Part shown: positions 57,144 to 64,000 of the stretch, in pieces
Numbering within the stretch: the stretch's first letter is position 1
Layout of the letters: every line of letters begins with the position of its first letter
Origin: Mycolicibacterium pyrenivorans
GTDB lineage: Bacteria; Actinomycetota; Actinomycetes; Mycobacteriales; Mycobacteriaceae
Assembly: GCF_025821625.1 (NCBI RefSeq)
Contig: NZ_JACKSH010000026.1
Location: 80,714 to 144,713 of the forward strand
Direction of reading: 5' to 3'
Length of the DNA stretch: 64,000 nucleotides
Made by a program: the position numbers and the translations under genes
Notes under the pieces: model-generated
What the model was told of the DNA's origin: nothing
Seen by the model: the letters and a program-made list of their open reading frames with translations, nothing else
Database searches by the model: none

Positions 57144-57346
57144 TCATCACCACACCCGTGAGCGACATGTCGGTGAAGTTCCGCCGCGCCAACGGGCAAG
57201 ACCTGGTCGCGGCCAGCTTCCTGGACACCCGACACGGAAGGGTGACGGTGCTGCTGCACCCCGCGATGGCCCGCCGCCTCGCCGACGCCCTGCTCGGCCT
57301 GTGTGGTCAGATCGACGACCAACCGCACGACGGCGAGACGGCATGA
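57140..57346 (+). CDS. small element protein, unknown function
   Basis: 68 residues, ATG 57140 overlapping the whiB-like stop (ATGA). TTPVSDMSVKFRRANGQDLVAASFLDTRHGRVTVLLHPAMARRLADALLG suggests a compact beta-then-helix fold. Nothing recognised. Confidence 0.55.
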   Translation: MIITTPVSDMSVKFRRANGQDLVAASFLDTRHGRVTVLLHPAMARRLADALLGLCGQIDDQPHDGETA

Positions 57347-57669
57347 CCGACGACGAACTCCTCGCCGCCTACGGGCACCCGCTGTCGGTCGCCTACCCGC
57401 CGTGGCTGCGGAAGGTGTACGCCGACTCGCTGCGCAGCCTGTTCCAGCGCACCAGCGGCAAGCCGCTCGACGAGATGACGCCCACCGAGTGCGCCCACGC
57501 GCTCGACTACATGAACCGGCAGAACGACGCAGACCAGGAACTGTTCGACCGGACGCTGGAAACCCTCACCGGCAAGCCGCTATCCGAGGTGAGGGTGCAC
57601 GACCTGCACCAGGTGCTGGCGGCGGACCTCATCGTCATCGAGGCCGCGCTCGGCATCACCGACAACTGA
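57343..57669 (+). CDS. helical element protein, unknown function
   Basis: 108 residues, ATG 57343 (ATGA overlap). Mostly helical: WLRKVYADSLRSLFQRTSGKPLDEMTPTECAHALDYMNRQN, and a repeated GKPLxEM/GKPLSEV motif. Nothing recognised. It ends the coupled early block; the scaffold-like gene follows after 13 nt. Confidence 0.55.
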   Translation: MTDDELLAAYGHPLSVAYPPWLRKVYADSLRSLFQRTSGKPLDEMTPTECAHALDYMNRQNDADQELFDRTLETLTGKPLSEVRVHDLHQVLAADLIVIEAALGITDN

Positions 57670-57682
57670 CAAGGAGCACACC

Positions 57683-58243
57683 ATGACTGACCCCACCCCC
57701 ACGGGCCCTGAGAGCCCCGTAGACGGCCCAGAGGCCGACCTCGCGACAGAGGACACCGGCGAGCACCTCGACGACCTCGACGACCGAGAAGTACTACATG
57801 AAGGTGAACTACATCCCGACGACGCCCCGACATCACGGGAAGCCGCGAAGTGGCGCAGGAAGTTCCGCGACACCGACCAGCAGTTGCAGGCCGCTCAAGC
57901 CGAGCACGACACCGCGCTCGCCGCGATGCAGGCCGAACACGGCGACGCGCTCACCGCGATGCAGGACCGGGTCGAGGCGCTGCAGCGTGCCCACGCCGAA
58001 CGCCTTCTCGACAAGCTCGGCCTCGCCCCGAAGGCACTGTGGGCTGTCACCGAGCTGGCCGACGTGCTCGACGAGGCCGGGGTGCCCGACGAGGGCAAGG
58101 TCGAGGACGCCGCCGCCGTGGCCCGCCAACAGTTGGGTATCAGTCGAGCGCCCGCCGGGTTTCGATCTGGAGCGTCGCGGGTCGCCGAGGAGCCCCGCCC
58201 CAACCAGTGGCGGTCGGCGTTTGCGCCGCCGGATCGGGAGTGA
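57683..58243 (+). CDS. capsid scaffold-like coiled-coil protein
   Basis: 186 residues, ATG 57683 after CAAGGAGC. Acidic N-terminus (TDPTPTGPESPVDGPEADLATEDTG), then a coiled coil (REAAKWRRKFRDTDQQLQAAQAEHDTALAAMQAEHGDALTAMQDRVEALQ) and a basic-Pro C-terminal tail. This layout and its place upstream of the capsid gene fit phage scaffolding proteins. Sequence alone does not prove it. Confidence 0.55.
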   Translation: MTDPTPTGPESPVDGPEADLATEDTGEHLDDLDDREVLHEGELHPDDAPTSREAAKWRRKFRDTDQQLQAAQAEHDTALAAMQAEHGDALTAMQDRVEALQRAHAERLLDKLGLAPKALWAVTELADVLDEAGVPDEGKVEDAAAVARQQLGISRAPAGFRSGASRVAEEPRPNQWRSAFAPPDRE

Positions 58244-58266
58244 CCGCACCGCGCGGTCGTAGCGAC

Positions 58267-58747
58267 GTGCTCGTCAGACGTTTTCCCAGGTCAGACCCAA
58301 CTGATGATAATATACACAATAGGGAAAGCCCCACGGGCACAAGCGAATCCATTCACGGCGGCGACCGGAGGAGCGAGAAGTTTCAAGCGGACAATGTCCG
58401 GTTGAAAAACAAGGGCAACGCCGATGCCACCAACGCACTCGATGCGGTGACGCAGAATCCAGCGAGCATCCACAGCGGTGCCGTGGATAATATACACGGC
58501 AAGGAGGAGCGCCCCTCGGGCACAAGTGAATCCGCTGCCCTGCGTCGCCTGCGAAAGGACCGTCCCGACCTCCTAGACCGTGTCCTCGAACGAACTGTCG
58601 GCCAACGCCGCCGCCGTCGAGGCGGGCTTCCGGCCTCGCAGTATCACCGTCCGCATCACCACCCCCGAATCCATCGCGGCCACCCTGCGCCGCGCGCTGG
58701 ACCCCGACATGCTGGCCCTGCTCATCAAGGAGCTGCCGCAGAGGTAG
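58267..58747 (+). pseudogene. phage-type HTH-like gene with an apparent frameshift
   Basis: Frame 1 runs from about GTG 58267 through GGDRRSEKFQADNVRLK and LRRLRKDRPDLLDRVLE. The expected continuation, NELSANAAAVEAGFRPRSITVRITTPESIAATLRRALDPDML to the stop at 58747, is in the next frame. One extra base near 58588 (CTC-G-AAC) breaks it. Together they give about 160 residues typical of a frequent actinophage protein family. It may be a disabled gene or a +1 recoding site. The 58300-58500 part is AT-rich with rare ATA and AAT codons. Confidence 0.6.
58306..58533 (+). repeat. diverged direct repeat within the frameshifted gene
   Basis: 58306-58350 and 58486-58533 both begin GATAATATACAC and end GGGCACAAG(C/T)GAATCC, 180 bp apart and in the same frame (DNIHxxE...GTSES). 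Probably an internal duplication. Confidence 0.6.
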
Positions 58748-58886
58748 AGTCAGGGGTAAGCGTCTCGGCTGAATACCCGCTGAGGGCGCGGGCACCCCTC
58801 GGGGTGGCGGCACGGGCCAGCGGCCAGCCGCGTGAATCACCTCCATTCACGCACACTCGCTGTGCCCACCGAAAAGGTTGTCCCAC

Positions 58887-59738
58887 ATGACATTTCTTGT
58901 CTCCACCCCCACCTCGGACGCCGCGTGGCGGCCCGATGTCACCGTCTTCGCACCTGGCGAAGTGCTGCCCAATGCGCTGATCCTCCAAACCTCAACTGTC
59001 GCAGGACAAATCGACGGCGACGCCCCCTCGGTGCGGGTCGCGTTCCTGGACGACGACGACGCCCAGTTCACCGCTGAGGGAAGCGAAATCCCAGAAGCTG
59101 AACCAGACCTCGCCGAGCAGTTGATCCACACCGCGAAGATCACCCAGCTCGTCCGCATCACCAACGAGCAGTACAACCAGACCGGAACCGCCAACCAGTT
59201 GTCGGAGTCGGTGGCCCGCGCGATCACCCGCCGAGCCAACACCGCCTTCGTCGCCGAGCCAGCGCCGGTCGGGCCCGCCGTCGCACCCGCCGTCGGGCTG
59301 ATCGGCACCAGCGGCATCGTCGACGGCGGCGTCATGTTCGACTCGCTCGACGTGCTCACCGATCTCCTTGCCACACTGCAGAACAACCTGGCGATCCCCT
59401 CGGTCATCCTGCTCGGGCCGCTCGGTTGGAGTGAGATGCGCAAGATGAAGGTCGGCACCTCCTACAACCAAACCCTTTTGGGCGCAGGGACAGCCGACGC
59501 CGAGCAGCGGCTGCTCGGGCTACCCGTCGTCGTCGACCCGAGCGTTCCCGACTACAGCGGGTTGGTCCTCGACAAGCGCGCCGTCGTGTCGGCTGTCGGG
59601 CCGGTGCGCGTCGCCGTCAGCGAGCACGCCTTCTTCTCCAGCGACTCCGTGCTGCTGCGGGCGACCTGGCGCATCGGCCATGTTGTTGTGCGCCCCAACA
59701 GGATTGGCAAGTTCACGATTGTCACACCCGGCTCCTGA
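58887..59738 (+). CDS. HK97-fold-type major capsid protein
   Basis: 283 residues from ATG 58887 (a TTG at 58878 is also in frame). An N-terminal arm is followed by an E-loop-like segment (VRVAFLDDDDAQFTAEGSEIPEAEP), a spine helix (ANQLSESVARAITRRANTAFVAEP), DVLTDLLATLQNN and the C-terminal strand set GLPVVVDPSVPDYSGLVLDK...RATWRIGHVVVRPNRIGKFTI. This pattern is typical of small actinophage capsid proteins, including that of phiRv1. With no tail genes, the element may package itself in small capsids using helper functions. Confidence 0.7.
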   Translation: MTFLVSTPTSDAAWRPDVTVFAPGEVLPNALILQTSTVAGQIDGDAPSVRVAFLDDDDAQFTAEGSEIPEAEPDLAEQLIHTAKITQLVRITNEQYNQTGTANQLSESVARAITRRANTAFVAEPAPVGPAVAPAVGLIGTSGIVDGGVMFDSLDVLTDLLATLQNNLAIPSVILLGPLGWSEMRKMKVGTSYNQTLLGAGTADAEQRLLGLPVVVDPSVPDYSGLVLDKRAVVSAVGPVRVAVSEHAFFSSDSVLLRATWRIGHVVVRPNRIGKFTIVTPGS

Positions 59739-60305
59739 CAGGATGCCGGTGGCGGTGCCGTTGTGAACCAAGAACGTGGCACGTTCTTGCTTCTCCCGTG
59801 CCTCCACCGAACCCGCCGCGCCCAGGGCTCCGAGGAAGCCCTGGGGCACACGCGGCAGGCCCGGTCTCGTCGCCATCCAGGCACCGTGGAGCGCCGTCGG
59901 GAAAGGAAGCCCCGACAGTGGTGGCGACGGGCCGTGGTCATCGTCGAGACCGGCGTTGGTCGTTGTCGGACGAGGAAAAGTCTGCACCGCCGTGCAGACT
60001 GCAGAAACACCCGCCCGCGTGGCGAGGGTGCTGCATCACCGCAGGTCAGAGGCCTAAGCGTCAAGGGCGCACTATGCCAGCAAAGACCGAGTGACGCATC
60101 GGTGCTGGTAGGGGCACCGGGGGGAGGGCTCGGCAACCACCCACGCATCATCGGCAGGCATAGGGTGCCGGTGTCCGTGCTCAGCTCCAAATTCACCCAG
60201 GGGGCGAGCGACGACGCCCCCGTGGCACTCGCAAATACCGACCATGTGCGGTATTTGCCCTCGATCCGGAAACCACAGCTCGCGAATCTCTGGGACACTG
60301 AGGCC
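59739..60305. other. 567-bp hairpin-rich non-coding region
   Basis: No ORF here has a credible start and protein-like composition. Perfect dyads: CAAGAACGTG-G-CACGTTCTTG (59769-59789); CCCAGGGCT/AGCCCTGGG (59821-59845); AGTCTGCAC-CGCC-GTGCAGACT (59979-60000); GGGGCG/CGCCCC (60201-60220); and the palindrome at 60231-60258. It could hold a terminator, a structured RNA and/or a packaging site ahead of the terminase-like gene. Confidence 0.6.
60231..60258. repeat. CAAAT-type palindrome P4
   Basis: Arms GCAAATACCG and CGGTATTTGC around ACCATGTG; the inner 26 bp (60232-60257) fit CAAAT-N16-ATTTG. It lies 48 bp upstream of the terminase-like gene. Confidence 0.8.
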
Positions 60306-60656
60306 ATGGCAGAAACCGCCGGTCAGCGGCTACGCGGCGACCTCGACAGGGCGCTGGCCCGCGCCGCCCGCGAAACCGGGCAGCAGCTGGAGTTCTCGGA
60401 AGTCGAGGCTCAACTCATCGAGTGGGCCGCCGACGCTGTCGACACCGCCGACCAGCTGCAGACACGCTATGACGCCGAGCTTGCCGGTGAGCAGCGTCCG
60501 ACGACCCTGGTGAAATTGAGCGCGGAGATCAGGACCTGCCGCCGAGCTGCTGCCGATTGGGTGGGCAGGGTCGAGATCGGCGACGGGAGGGCGAAGAGCC
60601 CGCGCCACGTCCGCGCTGGGCAGGCGCGGTGGAACCGTCCCCCGGCGGTCGGCTGA
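60306..60656 (+). CDS. small-terminase-like protein
   Basis: 116 residues from ATG 60306. Helical protein: LRGDLDRALARAARETGQQLEFSEVEAQLIEWAADAVDTADQL, then EQRPTTLVKLSAEIRTCRRAAADWVGRV and a basic tail KSPRHVRAGQARWNR. Similar short helical proteins in actinophages are called small terminase subunits. A longer ORF reaching back to 59763 is rejected as composition before 60306 is not protein-like. Moderate confidence. Confidence 0.45.
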   Translation: MAETAGQRLRGDLDRALARAARETGQQLEFSEVEAQLIEWAADAVDTADQLQTRYDAELAGEQRPTTLVKLSAEIRTCRRAAADWVGRVEIGDGRAKSPRHVRAGQARWNRPPAVG

Positions 60657-60844
60657 TGGGCCGTGTACGACTTCCCGTGGGCGCGCCCCTGGTGCAGGAC
60701 CACGACGACTGCAGGTTGAACTGGATGCGGGAGCACGGCGTGTGGACGGCACGCGACGACGCCGTCGTGATCGCCCGCTACGGACCTGATGCGCTCGACG
60801 GCCACCGGTGGTGCTGCGTCGAGAGGCTGTGGGAGAAGCGGTGA
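60656..60844 (+). CDS. small element protein, unknown function
   Basis: 62 residues, ATG 60656 overlapping the previous stop (TGATG). Contains LNWMREHGVWTARDDAVVIARYGPDALDGHRWCCVERLW. Nothing recognised. Last plus-strand gene before the convergent integrase. Confidence 0.5.
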   Translation: MGRVRLPVGAPLVQDHDDCRLNWMREHGVWTARDDAVVIARYGPDALDGHRWCCVERLWEKR

Positions 60845-60880
60845 TCCCATTGGGACGGCGATTGCGCAGCATCCGACTGT

Positions 60881-60906
60881 CAAATCGTTGCCATGGTAAC
60901 GATTTG
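60881..60906. repeat. CAAAT-type palindrome P5
   Basis: CAAATCGTT (60881-60889), GCCATGGT, AACGATTTG (60898-60906). It lies between the convergent ends of the plus-strand genes and the integrase, so it may also terminate transcription. It fits CAAAT-N16-ATTTG. Confidence 0.8.
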
Positions 60907-60923
60907 CCCACGACCCGCCGCGC

Positions 60924-62465
60924 CTAGACGCCGCGCCGCTTCCACTGCACGTCGATGTACTTGTCGTCGAACACCCTGGTGCCGCGTGGCACCTTGTTCA
61001 CCGTGACCGTCATCATCCGGTCGATCACCTTGCCCCGCATGGCCGGTGACGCCTTCGCCCAGTTCGCGGCGACCTTCTCGGGGCCGTCCTTGATGATCTC
61101 ATCCTCGGGTTCGGTTTCGACCTCCGCGACCTTGCTCGCGTCGAGCACAGCCTGATATTCAGCCATTTTCGGCTTCAATGCCGCTGTGGCACTGGCCAAT
61201 TGCTGGTTATCGATCTCGCCGAGTGCGCACTGCACGGCCATCCCGTCGAGCCGTTCACGCAGCGCGGTCAACTGCGCCGTCACCATGACGACATCGACGC
61301 CGTCATCCTCGCGTTCGGTGTCGGACGCCAGACGCCCCGCGTCGCCTTCCAGTTTGGTTATCAACCGGTCGATCACCAGGTCGCTCACGAACAGGTCGAG
61401 CGGCTCGCCGATGCGGGCCACATGAGCGGCTCGTCGCTGCTCGGAGCTGCCGTCCATGCCGGGCCTGCATCGGTAGGTCATCTTGTTCGGCTTGCCAGCG
61501 CCCCGGTGCGGATAGCCCGCGTACATCCTGCCGCCGCAGACACCGCAGCGATAGACACCCGACCCCTGATGTTTGACCTCAAATGTGCTGTCACGCTTGC
61601 GCACTGGATCCTTCAGGAACGCCACCAGGCCGAGGTGAATGCCCTCCTCCAGCAAGGGTTCCCAGCCGCCGTCCTCGACCGGCGCGGCGCGGCCAACCAC
61701 CTCACCCCCATGGGTTACCAGACCCGCGTAGAGCGGATTCGAAAGTAACCGGCGCAGTTGGAGATTCGTCCACGCACCACCCCGTGTGGTGGTCACGCCC
61801 ATCTTGTTCCAGGCGATGGCGATGGAACGCAGTGACGCCTTGCCCAGCACATCGGTCGCGGCCTTCTTCAGCAGCGACGCCTCGGGTTCGAGCGGCTTCC
61901 CCTCCTTGGTGTAGCCGAACGGGCGCTGGCCGGGACGGATGCCTTCCTTCGACCACACCCCCGAGGTGCGGCGCTGCTCGTTGGCCAGCCGCTGCCGCTC
62001 ACCCTTGTGCTCCGATTCTTGGCGTGACACCGAGCCGAGGATGCGGGCCACCATCCGGCCCGCGCTGGACGACAGGTCCAGTTCGCCGCCCTGCACGGCC
62101 TTGATGTGCACGCGGTGCTTCTCGGCGATGTCGATCAGGCGCTCAAGGTCCTTCATCGACCGGTAGAGCCGGTCGACATGCCAGCACAGCAGAACGTCGA
62201 TCTCGCCGCGCTTCATCGACTCCAGCAGTGCCTCGAAGCCGGGGCGCGTCTTCCCGCTGAACGCCGACAGGTCGTTGTCGTCGAACCGCCGGGCGATCTC
62301 CCACCGGTTCTGCTCGGCCAGCGCGGTGCACTCATCGACCTGGCGCTGCAGGCCGAGCATCTCACCGCTGATGTCCTGGCTCATGCGGGCGTAGGACGCC
62401 ACGCGCAGGTCGGTGTACACGGCGGCCTTCGTGCGGGCGGGCGACTTCTTTGTGCTGGTAGTCAT
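60924..62465 (-). CDS. large serine integrase
   Basis: 513 residues from ATG 62465, preceded by CTGGAGGC; the ORF's ATG at 62495 has no such site. N-terminal resolvase domain: RVASYARMSQDISGEMLGLQRQVDEC (catalytic Ser in ARMSQD), FDDNDLSAFSGKTRPGFEALLESM, HVDRLYRSMKDLERLID and GRMVARILGSVSRQESEHKGER. Recombinase domain around GQRPFGYTKEGK and LRRLLSNPLYAGLV. Zinc ribbon CGVCGGRM...YRC, then a coiled coil. It starts 33 bp inside attR and should both insert the element and, with the RDF, excise it. Confidence 0.95.
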   Translation of the reverse strand: MTTSTKKSPARTKAAVYTDLRVASYARMSQDISGEMLGLQRQVDECTALAEQNRWEIARRFDDNDLSAFSGKTRPGFEALLESMKRGEIDVLLCWHVDRLYRSMKDLERLIDIAEKHRVHIKAVQGGELDLSSSAGRMVARILGSVSRQESEHKGERQRLANEQRRTSGVWSKEGIRPGQRPFGYTKEGKPLEPEASLLKKAATDVLGKASLRSIAIAWNKMGVTTTRGGAWTNLQLRRLLSNPLYAGLVTHGGEVVGRAAPVEDGGWEPLLEEGIHLGLVAFLKDPVRKRDSTFEVKHQGSGVYRCGVCGGRMYAGYPHRGAGKPNKMTYRCRPGMDGSSEQRRAAHVARIGEPLDLFVSDLVIDRLITKLEGDAGRLASDTEREDDGVDVVMVTAQLTALRERLDGMAVQCALGEIDNQQLASATAALKPKMAEYQAVLDASKVAEVETEPEDEIIKDGPEKVAANWAKASPAMRGKVIDRMMTVTVNKVPRGTRVFDDKYIDVQWKRRGV

Positions 62466-63900
62466 GCCTCCAGCATAGGTGCACCAAGTCGACATTTCCG
62501 GTCGGGGTTGTCCAGACCACGGTGCCGTCGGGGAATTGTTGTTCCTGCCGCCAGTCTTCGGCGAAGGTTTTGCCTAGGTGGTGGGTGCGGCATTTGCAGT
62601 TGAGGTTCGACGGGTGGGTGGGCCCGTAGGGCCAGGGCACGACATGGTCGATGTCGCACTGTTCGGCGGGGACGTTGCAGCCGGGGAAGCGGCAGAACAG
62701 ATCCCGGGCACGCACGAACGCGGCCAGCTTCGCTGAGGGGCTGTAGTGCGGTTCGGGGTCGGGGCCAGGCAGCCACAGCTGCTTGATCGCGGCTCCGGAT
62801 CGGATCGCTTCGGCCAGCGCCACGATCGGTAGGATCTTCACCCCGGGCAACAACGCCATCCCCGAATCCCGCACACACCGAGCACCATTCGACCCCGCCG
62901 GCTCGACGGGCTCGACGGGCTCGACGGGCTCGACGGGCTCGGCCTCGGGCTCGGGGGTCGGTTCGGGCTGCGGGGTGGCCTCCGATCTCGCCCGGGAGTC
63001 TGCCTGTGGCTGCGTCTGCGTCTGTTTCTGTGTTTCGGGGAGTTTTTCTTGTTGTTGGAGGTCTTGGTCGGCGAGCAGTTGGCGGGCGGCTTCGAGTGCG
63101 GCAGGGTCGGCGAGCACCGAGATCACCACGTTCGACGAACCCGCCACCGGTGCCGTAGAGGCGGTGCAGTCGGGGGATCCGCACCGGCACGGCAGATGGT
63201 CCTGGCCGTGGATGATGGCCCCGACCGCACACGAGCGCCGCTCACCCATGGGCCGCGGATCGTTGTCACAGATCCCTTTCACCAGCGCCGCGATCCGGGC
63301 CGTCAGCACCACAGCATCACAGCCGAGCACTTTGCCCCACACGGTGACCAGGGCGTCGGGATCATCGCTGGCCCCGATCCGGAAATCGCGGTCGGTGACC
63401 TGCTCGCGGGCGCGGATCACCGCTTCGGGGTCATACCGCTCGATCACGGCGTCAAGGGCAGCGGTCAACCGGTCATCGGAGAGTGGTTCCCACCGCAGCG
63501 CCTTCTCGGCCATCTCGGCATCCACCAGTGTCAGCAGTTGCGGGTCCTGCACCAGTCGGGTGCGCCAGGTGACCTGGCTGATCAGACGGGCACTGAGCCG
63601 GCCCTGTGCATGCAGGGCGGCGACGTTGGGGAGTCGGTCGCGCAGCGCGACGGCGATGCGCATCTGGGCTGAGGCGCGACGGTGGCCGGTGTTCAACACC
63701 GCGCCGAGTTCGCAGGCGGTCTCGATCCAGGAGTCCCACACCCACTCATCGCGCACATCGTCATAGGTCACCTGGTCATGGACCAGCGCCGCGATCGCCG
63801 CCGTTTTGCGCGCCCCGGCCCGAACCTCCTCGCACGCGGCCTGCTCGATCGCAGCGATCAACGCCGGCTTGTCCAGCCCCGCCAACCTCGAATCGAACAT
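62362..63900 (-). CDS. DUF222/HNH endonuclease-type protein, 3' end replaced by element DNA
   Basis: The host gene runs from ATG 63900 (GGAG 8 nt upstream) to the core at 62512-62498. Beyond that the frame continues through the integrase start to a stop at 62362, adding about 45 foreign residues. DUF222: KPALIAAIEQAACEEVRAGARKTAAIAALVHDQ and GAVLNTGHRRASAQMRIAVALRDRLPNVAALHAQGRLSARL. HNH: FCRFPGCNVPAEQCDIDHVVPWPYGPTHPSNLNCKCRTHHLGKTFAEDW, complete. An EPV repeat lies in the linker. The hybrid protein lacks only the C-terminal tail. Function of the family is unclear. Confidence 0.88.
   Translation of the reverse strand: MFDSRLAGLDKPALIAAIEQAACEEVRAGARKTAAIAALVHDQVTYDDVRDEWVWDSWIETACELGAVLNTGHRRASAQMRIAVALRDRLPNVAALHAQGRLSARLISQVTWRTRLVQDPQLLTLVDAEMAEKALRWEPLSDDRLTAALDAVIERYDPEAVIRAREQVTDRDFRIGASDDPDALVTVWGKVLGCDAVVLTARIAALVKGICDNDPRPMGERRSCAVGAIIHGQDHLPCRCGSPDCTASTAPVAGSSNVVISVLADPAALEAARQLLADQDLQQQEKLPETQKQTQTQPQADSRARSEATPQPEPTPEPEAEPVEPVEPVEPVEPAGSNGARCVRDSGMALLPGVKILPIVALAEAIRSGAAIKQLWLPGPDPEPHYSPSAKLAAFVRARDLFCRFPGCNVPAEQCDIDHVVPWPYGPTHPSNLNCKCRTHHLGKTFAEDWRQEQQFPDGTVVWTTPTGNVDLVHLCWRHDYQHKEVARPHEGRRVHRPARGVLRPHEPGHQR
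62498..62512. other. attR core (direct repeat copy 2)
   Basis: CCGGTCGGGGTTGTC, identical to attL core; 33 bp upstream of the integrase ATG. It encodes the TTPTG motif just after FPDGTVVW of the DUF222 gene. Confidence 0.88.
62901..62936. repeat. 9-bp tandem repeat coding Glu-Pro-Val
   Basis: Four copies of GCTCGACGG, encoding an EPVEPVEPVEPV stretch in the linker between the DUF222 and HNH domains. Probably a length-variable spacer. Confidence 0.75.
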
Positions 63901-63912
63901 ACATGCGACTCC

Positions 63913-64000
63913 TCACCTTGTTGTGGGGAGTTTCGGGCTGATTCCGCCGAGCATGAGGTAGATCATCGAGGTCAGTGATTTGGCGGTGTGATGGCCGTAG
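63913..64000 (-). CDS. C-terminal fragment of an unknown gene at the window edge
   Basis: An open minus-strand frame from the edge to TGA at 63913: YGHHTAKSLTSMIYLMLGGI, then a short tail. It ends 12 bp before the DUF222 start, so it may be its upstream neighbour. It recalls ends of mobile-element proteins but too little is visible to name it. Confidence 0.3.
   Translation of the reverse strand, partial: YGHHTAKSLTSMIYLMLGGISPKLPTTR

Larger units (their letters stand above)
52499..62512. mobile_element. phiRv1-like integrated phage satellite, about 10.0 kb
   Basis: Bounded by identical 15-bp cores (52499-52513 and 62498-62512) that interrupt a DUF222/HNH gene. Cargo: serine integrase beside the right core, excisionase-like protein, primase-helicase, WhiB-like protein, scaffold, HK97-type capsid and small-terminase-like genes, plus unknowns. 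No tail, portal, large terminase or lysis gene is present. phiRv1 of M. tuberculosis is known to use a serine integrase and to integrate in REP13E12 copies, so target type and gene content agree. Probably depends on a helper phage; whether it still moves is unknown. Confidence 0.9.

Noticed and set aside
59763..60305. N-terminal extension of the terminase-like protein
   Set aside because: The frame is open but composition is Arg/His-rich and crosses several perfect hairpins. A compact helical protein starts at ATG 60306.
62498..62512. tRNA-gene attachment site for the element
   Set aside because: No tRNA cloverleaf at either end; the core lies in a DUF222/HNH coding sequence that rejoins in frame.

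Overview
The window is high-GC actinobacterial DNA from a mycobacterium, most likely a Mycolicibacterium-type environmental species. Reasons: the secY-adk-map-sigL-rslA order, an rpsQ/rplN r-protein operon split by an arylsulfatase and its formylglycine-generating enzyme, a complete mycofactocin cluster (mftR, mftA-G), TIGR00027-type SAM methyltransferases beside sppA, and a DUF222/HNH (REP13E12-like) gene carrying a serine-integrase element. No rRNA, tRNA or CRISPR was seen.

Layout. 1-1080: end of an SPFH/slipin gene and a small membrane partner. 1087-7386 (minus): sigL-rslA continuing through gene overlaps or short gaps into an unassigned cassette (ThDP enzyme, SRPBCC protein, KAS III-like enzyme, HisC-like aminotransferase) and a MarR regulator. 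7411-10116 (minus): map, adk, secY. 10396-13156 (plus): three tandem methyltransferase paralogues. 13153-15319 (minus): sppA and a DUF732 secreted protein. 15396-19870 (minus): the spc-type operon rplN-rplX-rplE-rpsN-rpsH-rplF-rplR-rpsE-rpmD-rplO, with its own promoter and terminator. 19894-30551 (minus): FGE, an LpqN-like lipoprotein, atsA, and a four-gene synthase-dependent polysaccharide operon (BcsB-like protein, polytopic protein, GT2 synthase, GT-C). 30636-36419 (minus): the S10 operon rpsJ to rpsQ with promoter and terminator. 36482-43065: lipoprotein carboxylesterase, two tandem P450s with a shared operator-like palindrome, and a TetR regulator beside a DHA2-type efflux pump. 43104-50395: mycofactocin cluster. 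50400-52204: an ECF sigma factor coupled to a VOC-domain protein.

52499-62512 is a 10.0-kb element bounded by a 15-bp direct repeat (CCGGTCGGGGTTGTC). It splits a DUF222/HNH gene. Removing one core and the interior rejoins the two halves in frame into a 566-codon gene, which defines attB. The element has a large serine integrase, a protein resembling the phiRv1 excisionase, a primase-helicase, a WhiB-like protein, a scaffold-like protein, an HK97-type capsid and a possible small terminase, but no tail, portal or large-terminase gene. It looks like a phiRv1-type phage satellite.

Three sequence structures in the element are not explained by its genes. First, there are five 26-bp palindromes of the form CAAAT-N16-ATTTG, three at the left end (one degenerate) and two at the right. 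Second, nine CGTTCACG iterons and a 20-bp palindrome lie just after the primase-helicase gene and also sit inside a short coupled ORF. Third, a hairpin-rich 567-bp non-coding region lies between capsid and terminase. These are the best candidates for something undescribed. Outside the element, the best are the SigL-linked cassette and the BcsB/GT2 polysaccharide operon lodged between ribosomal protein operons.
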